A stretch of 64,000 nucleotides of DNA from Gemmataceae bacterium (GTDB taxonomy: Bacteria > Planctomycetota > Planctomycetia > Gemmatales > Gemmataceae), in contig SHZZ01000001.1 in the NCBI GenBank assembly GCA_009692005.1, positions 324,171 to 388,170 on the forward strand, given 5' to 3'. Shown in pieces: positions 1 through 7,861 of the stretch; within the stretch, counting starts at the first letter, position 1; every line of letters starts with the position of its first letter. Both the position numbers and the translations under genes were made by a program. A model generated the notes under the pieces. It was not told the DNA's origin. It searched no databases and was given only the letters and a program-made list of their open reading frames with translations.

Positions 1-284
1 ATTAATTCGTTTCTGGGGTCGGCTTTTTCCTCCTCCACTTCCACCGGACGAGGAAGTAGCATGGCGCTTTTGATCTCCATCAACCGCGTGGCCAGCACCA
101 GAAAGTCCCCTGCCCCGTTCATATCCAGAACCGCAAGCACTTCCAGATGGACTTTAAATTGTTCAGCGATTTGTGCGATGGGTATGTCGAGGATATCGAC
201 CTCGTTTTTTTTCACGAGGTGCAGCAGCAAGTCCATGGGGCCATGAAAGGAATCGATGTCGACACGGTACGCAGAGGTTTCCAT
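1..284 (-). CDS. scpA: Segregation and condensation protein A (N-terminal part)
   Basis: This reverse-strand gene starts at 284 and runs off the left edge, so only about 94 N-terminal residues are present. The translation opens METSAYRVDIDSFHGPMDLL and continues with a hydrophobic and acidic stretch (LLHLVKKNEVDILDIPIAQI). That is the classical N-terminal signature of ScpA, the kleisin that bridges the two SMC heads in bacterial condensin. The N-terminal domain is the part that contacts the SMC neck. The frame stays open for a few codons upstream of the chosen ATG, but the F-x-GP-x-DLLL block sits at the usual distance from it. The shine-dalgarno is weak. The gene is divergent from mfnB across a 160-bp gap. 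Family assignment is firm; the C-terminus and any scpB are outside the window. Confidence 0.9.
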   Translation of the reverse strand, partial: METSAYRVDIDSFHGPMDLLLHLVKKNEVDILDIPIAQIAEQFKVHLEVLAVLDMNGAGDFLVLATRLMEIKSAMLLPRPVEVEEEKADPRNEL

Positions 285-447
285 GAGTGCTTGGCCGTTC
301 TGAAGAAGGCTATTCGCTTGAAAACCTTATTGGCTGAATCAAGAAAAAATTCAATGGCGGTTGCGCCCATTTCCGCTCACAGGCCTGGGGCTAGGATATT
401 CTAGCGGGAAGACCTGAATATTGATCAACCCTTCACGAGGGAGTTTC

Positions 448-1161
448 ATGCCGGAGTTGCTTGTCAGCGTACGAAATGTCGGCGAGGCCAGGATCGCCAA
501 GGAAGCTGGCGCCGATTGGATTGATGTCAAGGAACCTCTGCGCGGCCCCATGGGCCGCCCGGACAAGGATGTTGCCCGGCGCATTCTAGCTGCCTGCGAA
601 AGCCGTTTCACTTCCTGCGCCATGGGAGAATTGTTGACGCTGGGCGCCGAAATCCTCGAGTCCTGGCCTTCCTTCCATTTCAAAAAATTCGGCCTTTCGG
701 GATGGGGTCAAAACGAAAGTGTCACAATGCAAAAACTGCAATATGTCAGAGAAAAGGAAAAAGCGCGGGGAGTTCCGGTACTCTACGCCGATCACGAGCA
801 ATGCCAGGCCCTTCCAGTTTTGCTGGGGATAAAAAAAGTAGTGGAAACAGGTTTCACCGCCTTGGTGGTGGACACTTGGGGAAAGAAATCCGGCTGGCTG
901 GGGCAATTCCTGGATTTCAGAGTTATGCGGAAAATTCAGGATTATTGCCAGAAGCATGGATTGCGCTGGGGCCTGGCGGGGTCGTTGAATGAGTCACGGA
1001 TACATATTTTGCTCGGCCAAGGAATTCAGCCTGACTGGTTTGGCTTGCGCGGCGGGGTGTGCTTCAAAAGTTCCCGCCTGGGAAGAATCTCGGAGCGAAA
1101 GATCCGAGCCATCAAAGAGGTATTGGTATCAGGTTCCCCAGTGGCAGCGATCGAAAATTAA
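448..1161 (+). CDS. mfnB: (5-formylfuran-3-yl)methyl phosphate synthase (DUF556)
   Basis: The 237-residue product matches the MfnB family. MfnB condenses two triose phosphates into the furan ring precursor of methanofuran, the formyl carrier used with H4MPT in C1 metabolism. The opening MPELLVSVRNVGEARIAKEA and the DWIDVKEPLRGPMG block are family hallmarks. Lys28 corresponds to the catalytic Lys27 described for the archaeal enzyme, and the DTWGKKSG motif near residues 142-149 holds the second conserved lysine. I chose ATG 448 because a GAGGGAG Shine-Dalgarno lies just upstream; a TTG at 421 has none. The gene faces the mfnE-like and hydantoinase-like genes, which belong to the same cofactor pathway, and its 3' end overlaps the mfnE-like gene by 50 bp. 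Confidence 0.93.
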   Translation: MPELLVSVRNVGEARIAKEAGADWIDVKEPLRGPMGRPDKDVARRILAACESRFTSCAMGELLTLGAEILESWPSFHFKKFGLSGWGQNESVTMQKLQYVREKEKARGVPVLYADHEQCQALPVLLGIKKVVETGFTALVVDTWGKKSGWLGQFLDFRVMRKIQDYCQKHGLRWGLAGSLNESRIHILLGQGIQPDWFGLRGGVCFKSSRLGRISERKIRAIKEVLVSGSPVAAIEN

Positions 1162-1705
1162 TTGCCAAAATCTCCAGGGATGGGGGTCTGGCCTTCAACA
1201 ATTGGAAAAAAAAGGGATCGAAATAACCCTTAAGCCCCGGGAGCGGATTTTCCCCGGGAGCCGCGAAGTTTTTCGACTTGACCAACACCAGGCGGCTTGC
1301 TCCCTGAAGTATGGCCAAGCGCAAAGCGATGGAATCGCTCCGCGTTCCCCGGTTTTCAGGCAAATAATAATCTCCGTCCCGGTTGTGGTCCGCCAGACAA
1401 AACGCCAAGGGGTCGAGAACCTGAAGGCCCTTTCCCAACTGGCAATGCCCGCTGGTTAGCCGACTGCCGGGCAACGCTTTGACCAATTCCTCCGCGTTGT
1501 TTCGCATGATCTCAATGGCGGCCCAGTGTTCCTTCAGGCCATTGGGGTTGGGGTTTGCATTCTCCAACTCGCGAATCTTTTCTCCCCCGCCCATCACCAA
1601 GACCACGGCTTTGGGTGTTTCTCTTTCAAAAAGGGAGACTATCCGTTCAGGCAAGTCTGCAAGAGGCAGAAGGCTGCCGCCAATTTTCCAAACCTGTAAT
1701 CCCAT
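1112..1705 (-). CDS. Amino acid kinase-fold protein, probable MfnE-type furan phosphate kinase
   Basis: A 197-residue protein beginning MGLQVWKIGGSLLPLADLPE. It has the K-x-GGS nucleotide-binding start and a VLVMGGGEKI glycine loop typical of the amino-acid kinase superfamily. In methanogens, and in methylotrophs with H4MPT, a member of this fold (MfnE) phosphorylates 5-(aminomethyl)-3-furanmethanol phosphate during methanofuran synthesis. The neighbours mfnB and the H4MPT-linked hydantoinase-like gene support that role, which remains inference from context. The start ATG overlaps the stop of the upstream gene in TGATG (1703-1707), so translation is coupled. The reading frame extends upstream of this ATG, but only as antisense of the neighbour. 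The 3' end overlaps mfnB on the other strand. Later motifs, such as the LVKSKN stretch, are compatible with a compact kinase. Confidence 0.78.
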   Translation of the reverse strand: MGLQVWKIGGSLLPLADLPERIVSLFERETPKAVVLVMGGGEKIRELENANPNPNGLKEHWAAIEIMRNNAEELVKALPGSRLTSGHCQLGKGLQVLDPLAFCLADHNRDGDYYLPENRGTRSDSIALRLAILQGASRLVLVKSKNFAAPGENPLPGLKGYFDPFFFQLLKARPPSLEILAINFRSLPLGNLIPIPL

Positions 1706-2679
1706 CAGACTTCCCGGGCAATTTGGAGGAGGGCATAAGCGCAAGCCGCGTGGGAAATGTCCTGGGAAAACTCCTTGGCCAGGGAAAAGATTTTTGCTTT
1801 CGAAGCGGCTGGGGATTTTTTCAACGCCAACCGGGCCAGCTTTTCTCCCGAGCCGGAAAGGTAAATCCGTTTGGGCTTCTGGCCCAACCTGGACACCACC
1901 TTGTCTATCCCAGCAACGATCCATTCCAACTGGCGGTTGACCACGGTTTTGCAAAAGTCCTTGATTCCTTCCTTGGACCATTGAGAGTGGTCGGCGCATT
2001 TCATTCGGGCCACACGGGAGAAACTGTTTTTCAAAGTAAAGGGGCGGCCGTCAGCGGTGGAGCAATTTCCCTCTGCTTCCTCGAGATGTCCCAGTATCAG
2101 GTGGGCGTCACCCATTGTTGCGAAAAATTCGGTGGCAAATTCTTTACTGGAATAGGCGCATAGTGGTGTTCGGTAAATCCCCGTGTAAACCAATTCTCCT
2201 GAGGCGAGTCTTTGCGGGTCTGTCAGCCCATGGGGTGCCGGGACTCCGTTGACCAGAGGTGTGATATCAGTAGTGGTGGAACCTATGTCGATGGCGAGTG
2301 CAAAGCCCTTGGGAGAAATATTGCCTACAAAGGTTGCCAGGGCCAGCCAGTTGGATGCAGCGGCATTCAGGGGGTTGCGCAACGCGGTTTTCATTTCCAT
2401 CCATTCGCCGCGGATCGACCAGATCAGGGTTTTGCCTTGTATTTTGGGCAGGGAGTTGAGGATGTGAGTTACGCCCGCGGCCTTGCTGGAAAAACAATCG
2501 CACAGCTCTCCGGTCATGGTGACCAGTAGCGATTGTGTGTTTTTAGGCACAAGGGTTTTCAATTGGGATCTGAGCCTGGAAGGATATTTCCAAAGTTCAA
2601 ACGGGACCAAGCCAATCGCGTCAGGGGAAAAGGCGATTTTTAAATTGGCCCCGCCAATATCCAAACCGACTCGCGTCAT
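1705..2679 (-). CDS. H4MPT-linked C1 pathway protein, hydantoinase/oxoprolinase-like
   Basis: The 324-residue product belongs to the hydantoinase/oxoprolinase-like proteins that co-occur with tetrahydromethanopterin C1 genes (the 'orf7' type of methylotroph clusters). An ASKHA-fold start (VGLDIGGANLKIAFSPD) is followed by the second phosphate loop ALAIDIGSTTTDITPLVNG and a late LSGSGEKLA segment. The biochemical role is not firmly established; genetic work in methylotrophs links the family to methanofuran or H4MPT synthesis. ATG 2679 follows AAGAG at a good spacing; a TTG immediately before it is also possible. The gene is first in a two-gene unit with the mfnE-like kinase, with one base of overlap. 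It is divergent from the DUF1501 gene. Confidence 0.88.
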   Translation of the reverse strand: MTRVGLDIGGANLKIAFSPDAIGLVPFELWKYPSRLRSQLKTLVPKNTQSLLVTMTGELCDCFSSKAAGVTHILNSLPKIQGKTLIWSIRGEWMEMKTALRNPLNAAASNWLALATFVGNISPKGFALAIDIGSTTTDITPLVNGVPAPHGLTDPQRLASGELVYTGIYRTPLCAYSSKEFATEFFATMGDAHLILGHLEEAEGNCSTADGRPFTLKNSFSRVARMKCADHSQWSKEGIKDFCKTVVNRQLEWIVAGIDKVVSRLGQKPKRIYLSGSGEKLARLALKKSPAASKAKIFSLAKEFSQDISHAACAYALLQIAREV

Positions 2680-2854
2680 CAAGCATCTCTTGGGGAAAAA
2701 TATGGCAAGGACATCCTAGAATCGGGGGAAAGAAAAGGCAGTGCATTAAAGGAATGGGAAAGAGGGGTTGGGGGAAGGGGGGCGATTTCGCGGGATATAA
2801 AAAGCCAGTTTTTGCATTTTTTAAGATTCGTTTGGAAAAGTTAGAAATTTATGG

Positions 2855-2883
2855 TTGCAATAATCAAGATAACGATGTATACA
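2855..2883 (+). promoter_or_regulatory. Sigma-70-type promoter for the DUF1501 gene
   Basis: TTGCAA at 2855-2860 and TATACA at 2878-2883 are separated by exactly 17 bases and sit in the 254-bp gap before the GTG at 2934. Matches to the housekeeping consensus are 4/6 and 5/6. The rest of this gap holds no gene that I can see. Confidence 0.5.
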
Positions 2884-2933
2884 TTTAATCAGCCTACCTT
2901 ACCATTCCTTCCTGAATTTGGAGGGTCCTGCCG

Positions 2934-4202
2934 GTGTATACTCTGTTTGGAAAGTCACCTCGCTTCTGTGATGGAATTAACCGCAGAAATTTCATGCGGA
3001 TTGGCGCCTTCGGCGCATCGTTAACACTCGCTGATATGTTGCGGGCTCGTGAAGCAGGCAATTCTGGCACAGCGAAATCTGCCATCATGATATATCTTCC
3101 TGGTGGCCCCTCTCACATGGATATGTGGGACCTCAAACCTCAAGCGCCGGTCGAATACCGCGGCGAGTTCAAGCCTATTGCCACCAATGTTCCAGGTGTG
3201 CAGATTTGCGAACATTTTCCCATGCAAGCGCAAATGTTCGACAAACTATCTGTCGTTCGAAGCTTGGTGTCGGTCGATGAACATTCCGACTCTTTGGTAA
3301 TGTCTGGCTACCGTGAGAGTACCAACAGGGTTTTCCATCACCCTTCGTTTGGGTCGGTGGTTTCCAAATTGCAGGGCGGGCAAGGCGATATCCCTCCCTT
3401 TGTTAGCTTGCGTGGCATGTCTATTGGAACGGAACCCGGGTACTTGGGGATTGCCAATCGTCCCTTTACGCCGGACGGGCCAGGGTTGCAAAACCTGCGC
3501 TTGGCTAGCGGTGTGGATGAAAACCGCAATGACGCTCGCAAGACGCTTCTTAATGATTTCGATACGATCAAGCGGGAAATTGATGCCACTGGCACCATGC
3601 GGGGTATGGATTCTTTTAACACCCGGGCCTTTGACATGGTGGCCTCGGGCGCGGCGCGCAGGGCTTTAGACCTGACTCGGGAAGAACCCCGCGTTCGCGA
3701 CCGCTACAAGGGTGTTGAACAATTCTTGACTGCCCGCCGTTTGGTGGAAGCGGGAGTTGGCTGCGTTACTTTGGCCTACGGTGGTTGGGATACCCATTCG
3801 GGTAATTTCAAAACCTTGAGGAATCAGCTTCCGGCCTTGGATCGTGGCATTGCCAATCTCGTGCAAGACCTGCACGACCGCGGCATGGAAAAAGATGTTG
3901 TCACCGTCTGCTGGGGTGAGTTTGGCCGTACCCCGAAGGTGAATGGCAGCGATGGCGGGCGTGACCACTGGTCCCCTGTCATGGGTTGCATGGTTGCGGG
4001 TGGTGGATTGAAAATGGGACAAGCCATTGGCGCTTCCAGCGCCCGGGGCGAATACCCAATGGACCGCAAGTACGAAGTGCCCCAGGTCCTCAGTTCCATT
4101 TACCAGGCCATGGGAATTGATCCAGCCAAGACCTTCCCGGATAATTCCGGTCGGCCGATGTCTATTCTCGACCAGCGGGATCCGGTTTCGGAATACTTCT
4201 AA
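2934..4202 (+). CDS. DUF1501 domain-containing protein with Tat-like leader
   Basis: The 422-residue product is a typical planctomycete DUF1501 protein, a family in the alkaline-phosphatase/sulfatase fold group found in large numbers in Planctomycetes; its substrate is unknown. The N-terminus has a twin-arginine-like segment (NRRNFMRIGAFGASLTLADM), which suggests export. Diagnostic blocks follow: IYLPGGPSHMDMWDLKP, CEHFPMQA, a VTVCWGEFGRTPKVNG segment and a final DNSGRPM. The GTG start is set by a strong GGAGGG at 2920-2925. A promoter lies upstream and a bidirectional terminator downstream, so this is probably a single-gene unit. In other planctomycetes such genes often pair with DUF1549/cytochrome proteins; no such partner is present here. 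Confidence 0.92.
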   Translation: MYTLFGKSPRFCDGINRRNFMRIGAFGASLTLADMLRAREAGNSGTAKSAIMIYLPGGPSHMDMWDLKPQAPVEYRGEFKPIATNVPGVQICEHFPMQAQMFDKLSVVRSLVSVDEHSDSLVMSGYRESTNRVFHHPSFGSVVSKLQGGQGDIPPFVSLRGMSIGTEPGYLGIANRPFTPDGPGLQNLRLASGVDENRNDARKTLLNDFDTIKREIDATGTMRGMDSFNTRAFDMVASGAARRALDLTREEPRVRDRYKGVEQFLTARRLVEAGVGCVTLAYGGWDTHSGNFKTLRNQLPALDRGIANLVQDLHDRGMEKDVVTVCWGEFGRTPKVNGSDGGRDHWSPVMGCMVAGGGLKMGQAIGASSARGEYPMDRKYEVPQVLSSIYQAMGIDPAKTFPDNSGRPMSILDQRDPVSEYF

Positions 4203-4219
4203 CCGGCAAGCGAAAAGCG

Positions 4220-4253
4220 AAACCCCGCCAAAGCAATTTGGCGGGGTTTTTTT
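4220..4253. terminator. Bidirectional rho-independent terminator
   Basis: A perfect 13-bp stem (4220-4232 with 4237-4249, core CCCCGCC/GGCGGGG) closes a GCAA tetraloop. It is flanked by A-rich sequence on the left and T-rich sequence on the right, so it can work for both convergent genes: DUF1501, and the RlmI-like gene whose stop lies in the T tract. Confidence 0.9.
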
Positions 4254-5445
4254 ACAAAGTGCCATCAAGAATTCTGCAAAATACCGCCTTTAAGTATCGG
4301 CCCTCCCCCGCGTGCGCCATGACGGGGTGATCTGGCCCAGCGCCAGCGATTTTTACCCACTGAGCAGTTTTCCCCGCCTGCCAGGCCGCCCGGCGAATGG
4401 AATCCAGAAAATTGACCTCGCTGACCAATCCAGTGCAGGAGCAAGTAAGAAGCATTCCGCCATTAGCCACAACCTGCATGGCTAGCCGGTTCATGTCGGT
4501 GTATTTCCTCAGGGCTTGCTCCACCTCCTCGCGGTCGCGGGTTAATTTCGACGGGTCTAATATCACCACATCGAATTTCAATCCCTGGGCAATGGCGTCC
4601 CTCAGCCAAGGAAAAATATCGGTCTGAACAAAACGGATGCGAACTTTGTTTAAGCTCGCCGTCTGCTTGGCGGCAGCCAGGGCTTCCTCGTCCAGGTCGA
4701 GGGCGGTCACCTCTTCTGCCTTGCCCAAAGTTTTTGCATAGATCGAAAAACCCCCGGTGTTGCAGCACAGGTCCAGAACCGATTTCCCTTCGCAGTACTG
4801 GCTGGTTTGCAGCCGGTTTTCCCGCTGGTCGGCAAAGAATCCGGTTTTGTGCCCCTGTCCGGGAAATACCTTGAAGATAACTCCGTTTTCCTTGATAGTC
4901 TCGGGATTCAGGGCATATTCCGGCTCGCGACAAACAAACGATTCCTGTTTTTGCACATGGTTATCCGCGAACCAAAAAAACTGGGATTCGGGAAAGTACT
5001 TCTTCAAAGCGGAAACAATGAAGTCTTTCAGCCGGTACATACCGGAGGAAAAGAATTCCATTACCAGAGTGTTTCCCAACTTGTCCACAACCAGGCCACT
5101 GAGGCCGTCTGCTTCGCTGTGAATCAGCCTGTAGGCATCGGTGGTGGTGTCCAACCTCAGGATGTTGCGCCTTAGTTCCACAGCTTGGGTGATTTTTCTT
5201 TCGAAAAAGGCCTCGTCGATTTCCTCGGTTTGAGTGCTGGTAAGAACCCGCAGGGCAATGCGAGAATGCCCGTTATAAAGGCCCCGGCCCACCCATTTGT
5301 TATCGCGGTCGACTATGTCCACCACCGAACCGTTGGCAGCTTTGGCATCGGGTTTTTCCACCATTTTTTGAAAAATCCAAGGGTGATTAGTATTCCTGGC
5401 AATTTTCAGTTTGATAATTGGGAGAATTGGCATTAATTTGTCCAT
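4252..5445 (-). CDS. Class I SAM-dependent rRNA methyltransferase, RlmI family
   Basis: The 397-residue product has the RlmI/RlmI-like layout. An N-terminal PUA-type RNA-binding region (about residues 10-90, including HPWIFQKMVEK and a DRDNKWVGRGLYN strand) and a middle domain are followed by a Rossmann methyltransferase domain with the SAM loop VLDLCCNTGGFSIYA. A VVILDPSKL motif and a TCSCTG motif near the C-terminus fit the m5C methyltransferase chemistry of this family, in which a cysteine attacks the base. The Escherichia coli homologue modifies C1962 of 23S rRNA; the exact site here is inferred. ATG 5445 is used; an internal ATG four codons later is equally possible. It ends in a terminator shared with the convergent neighbour. 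Confidence 0.88.
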   Translation of the reverse strand: MDKLMPILPIIKLKIARNTNHPWIFQKMVEKPDAKAANGSVVDIVDRDNKWVGRGLYNGHSRIALRVLTSTQTEEIDEAFFERKITQAVELRRNILRLDTTTDAYRLIHSEADGLSGLVVDKLGNTLVMEFFSSGMYRLKDFIVSALKKYFPESQFFWFADNHVQKQESFVCREPEYALNPETIKENGVIFKVFPGQGHKTGFFADQRENRLQTSQYCEGKSVLDLCCNTGGFSIYAKTLGKAEEVTALDLDEEALAAAKQTASLNKVRIRFVQTDIFPWLRDAIAQGLKFDVVILDPSKLTRDREEVEQALRKYTDMNRLAMQVVANGGMLLTCSCTGLVSEVNFLDSIRRAAWQAGKTAQWVKIAGAGPDHPVMAHAGEGRYLKAVFCRILDGTL

Positions 5446-5565
5446 AGTGGGAAACCGTTCTTTCTTTATTCAGTGGGTTGGAAAATCCCCGTGTTCCTTT
5501 CCTTGGACCTGGAAGTGTTAGGAAAGGTCTACTCGTGTATTTTATGAATGAGGAGCATTCCGTTT

Positions 5566-5928
5566 ATGCCAGCGTCATCCTTTTCCATTGAAAAAGTGGG
5601 TGAAATAGCAATTGTGATTCCTTCTCCGCAAGCGGAGAAAATGCCCGAAGATTTGATGCTGCAAGCGACCCATTTAATTTTGGAACCGCTCGACCGAATG
5701 AAGCCAACTGGTTTGATATTTGATTTGTCTGGTGTGGATTATGTCGGATCGCTGTTTTTGGGATTTTTGCTCCGGTGTCATAAACGGGTCAAAGGGCATG
5801 GTTGTGAGGTGGTAATTTCTGGCCCGTCCCAAAGCGCACGGGAGTTATTGCATATTACTGCCTTGGATACGCTGTGGCCTATTTATGCCACTCGCGCCGA
5901 AGCTCTCAATGCCCTTGGGGGCGATTAA
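5566..5928 (+). CDS. STAS domain protein (anti-sigma factor antagonist-like)
   Basis: A 120-residue single-domain STAS protein of the SpoIIAA type. The central strand-loop reads FDLSGVDYVGSLFLGFLLRC. The usual D-S-S-G loop is replaced by G-S-L-F, so the first serine (Ser62, aligned with the phosphorylated serine of SpoIIAA) is kept while the preceding Asp is Gly. Such proteins either regulate anti-sigma factors through phosphorylation or serve as accessory domains of transporters. I chose ATG 5566 because GAGGAG lies 10 bases upstream; ATG 5548 is alternative. The gene is followed by two ABC exporter pairs. Its TAA stop is the only stop between it and the next ATPase, which is in the same frame, so the two may be functionally or even physically linked. 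Confidence 0.82.
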   Translation: MPASSFSIEKVGEIAIVIPSPQAEKMPEDLMLQATHLILEPLDRMKPTGLIFDLSGVDYVGSLFLGFLLRCHKRVKGHGCEVVISGPSQSARELLHITALDTLWPIYATRAEALNALGGD

Positions 5929-6009
5929 CCAGTTGCAAAAAAGGGCCAGAAGAATTTTTCGGATACCCGCAGGGGACTAAAACTCATCCTTCAGGCGAGC
6001 CAGTTATCC

Positions 6010-6906
6010 TTGGAGATTGGTGGAAAAAAAATCCTTCGCGAGCTGAGCTTTTCCGTTTCGCCAGGGATCATTGGGCTTCTTGGCCCCAATGGCGCCGGTA
6101 AATCCACTTTTATCAAACTTATCTTGGGCGTGATGCGGCCCACCAAGGGCGAAGTCCTTTTGAATGGCAAAGGAAACTACGGGGGAGAGGATCCCTTAAC
6201 CCGGGTCGGCTTCATGCCGGAAGCCAGAGCTTTTCATCCTTCCATGCGCGGAGTGGATTATGTCATTTTCGCTGGGGAATTGCAGGGAATGCCTCGCAGG
6301 GATGCTCGCCGGCGGGCAAATGAAACCTTGGATTGCCTGGGCGTGGGAGAATCGCGGTTCCGCCCCATGGGTCAGTATTCTGCTGGAATGATTCAAAAAA
6401 CCAAGCTGGCGCAAGCCTTGGTCCATGATCCTCCATTGCTGATTTTAGATGAGCCTACGGCGGGCCTGGACCCTCCGTCGAGAGAGGAAATGTTGGAATT
6501 ATTGCGGGTTCTTGGGGATTCCCATGGGAAATCCATTTTGATTTCTACGCATTTGCTTGGGGATGTGGAACGGACCTGTGACCAGGTGGTGGTTCTTAAC
6601 CAGGGGGAGTGCCTTTTCTGTGGCAAATTGCTGGAATTGCTTAAACCATCAAAGAGCCTCTTTCAAATTTCTTTTGCTGGCGAAATGGAAAATCCCCAGG
6701 AAATATTTCAAAGTGCAGGATGGGAGTTCACCCTTGGTGAGGAGCCCGGTTTGGGGGTGGTGGCGGGGCCCCCTGGTGAAAGTCCAACCCACTTGTTTCA
6801 GTCAATCCACCGGGCCAGGGGCTGGGTGAAAAAACTGGTTCCGGTGGAACCACGGCTGGATGAAGTGTTTTTTACTTTGATTCAAAATCATCGTGGTGGA
6901 AAGTGA
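6010..6906 (+). CDS. ABC-2 type transporter ATP-binding protein (first pair)
   Basis: The nucleotide-binding subunit has Walker A GLLGPNGAGKST, a degenerate signature (GQYSAGMIQKTKLA), Walker B LLILDEPTAGLDPP and the ISTH switch. A C-terminal extension is typical of lipid or drug exporters of the CcmA/NatA type. The start is problematic. The conserved first beta strand (LILQASQLSLEIGGKK) lies upstream of the first canonical start codon, TTG 6010, and between the STAS stop (5926) and 6010 there is no ATG, GTG or TTG in frame. An AGGGG at 5971-5975 could serve an ATC start at 5986. I give the TTG coordinates, but the real N-terminus is probably at or before 5986. It overlaps the permease gene by 14 bp. 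Confidence 0.85.
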   Translation: MEIGGKKILRELSFSVSPGIIGLLGPNGAGKSTFIKLILGVMRPTKGEVLLNGKGNYGGEDPLTRVGFMPEARAFHPSMRGVDYVIFAGELQGMPRRDARRRANETLDCLGVGESRFRPMGQYSAGMIQKTKLAQALVHDPPLLILDEPTAGLDPPSREEMLELLRVLGDSHGKSILISTHLLGDVERTCDQVVVLNQGECLFCGKLLELLKPSKSLFQISFAGEMENPQEIFQSAGWEFTLGEEPGLGVVAGPPGESPTHLFQSIHRARGWVKKLVPVEPRLDEVFFTLIQNHRGGK

Positions 6907-7861
6907 GTTTGGCTTGGAATCGGGCAGCAAAAAGCTCATTCTGGAATACCGACCTTGGAAGGGCCAGCGGGTAGCTTCCTGGATGCCGATATTTTCCATT
7001 GCCCGGGAAGCGGTGTACCAGCTTTTCCGCAGGAAAGTCTTTTGGCTCATTTATGCTTTGGGTTTGCTGGTTTTCTTTCTGTATTTTTTCGGACAGTACC
7101 TGTTTTTTTGGGTGGCCGACCAGCAGGCGGAACCGGTGGTGCGGGTGGGAGGTTTTGGCCGGGCCAATCCCAATGACATGTTGCAATTTTTGCGCGGGAT
7201 TTTGAAAATGGATGGTTCGGCCGAGACCTTCCGAAACTTTTTTTCTTTTCAAGCCCGGGCCCTGGTCATTTTGCTGGCATTTGCTGGTACCACAATTCTG
7301 GGCGAAGATTTAATCCATGGCACTCTTTTGTTTTTTCAAAGCAAACCGCGGGGGTTGCGCAATTACCTGGTGGGTAAATTTCTGGCGGCTTCACTCGTGG
7401 TTCATTTGTTAACCACACTCCCGGCGTTGCTTTTGTTTTTTGAGATTTGTTTTTTGGAATCATGGTCTCGGTTATGGACGCAGCAACGCGTCTTTTGGGG
7501 AATCCTTGGCTATGGGGTGCTTTTGAATGCAGGGTTGGTCCCTCTGTTATTTGCTTCGGCCGCGAGTGTTCGAAAAACTGTTCCCATGATTCTCCTCTGG
7601 GCTGGTCTTTTTTTACTGATTCCCTCCCTTTGTATGATCTTGGTTGAAGGACTGGGTCTTTCACCCGCTTGGAGAATGCTCGATGTCTGGGGATGCCTGG
7701 AATGTTTGGGGGAAAGGTGCTTGGGGGCGCCCACAAGCATTCCCGGGCAAAGACCTGATTTGCAAATTAAACCCATCCTCGCTGGGCTTTCTCTTTCCCT
7801 TTTGAGTGTTTTTTGTCTGGCTATTACCCGATCGATTTACCTCCGGGGGGAAAATGAATAA
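6893..7861 (+). CDS. ABC-2 type transporter permease (first pair)
   Basis: A 322-residue membrane protein with about six hydrophobic segments. The first follows a cytoplasmic FSIAREAVYQLFRRKVFWLI helix, a common start for ABC-2 permeases of the NatB/CcmB-like kind. Others lie around an ALVILLAFAGTTILGEDLI stretch and at the C-terminus. It presumably forms the membrane half of the exporter with the overlapping ATPase upstream. The GTG at 6893 lies inside that gene's 3' end; an in-frame ATG at 6983, directly before the first conserved helix, is a realistic alternative. The substrate is unknown. The stop overlaps the start of the next ATPase by 8 bp, so the two exporter pairs are very likely made together. 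Confidence 0.82.
   Translation: MVESEFGLESGSKKLILEYRPWKGQRVASWMPIFSIAREAVYQLFRRKVFWLIYALGLLVFFLYFFGQYLFFWVADQQAEPVVRVGGFGRANPNDMLQFLRGILKMDGSAETFRNFFSFQARALVILLAFAGTTILGEDLIHGTLLFFQSKPRGLRNYLVGKFLAASLVVHLLTTLPALLLFFEICFLESWSRLWTQQRVFWGILGYGVLLNAGLVPLLFASAASVRKTVPMILLWAGLFLLIPSLCMILVEGLGLSPAWRMLDVWGCLECLGERCLGAPTSIPGQRPDLQIKPILAGLSLSLLSVFCLAITRSIYLRGENE

Noticed and set aside
1555-2163. Open + strand frame opposite the kinase and hydantoinase genes
   Set aside because: Protein is Pro/Ser/Gly-rich without motifs; the opposite strand carries two recognisable proteins.
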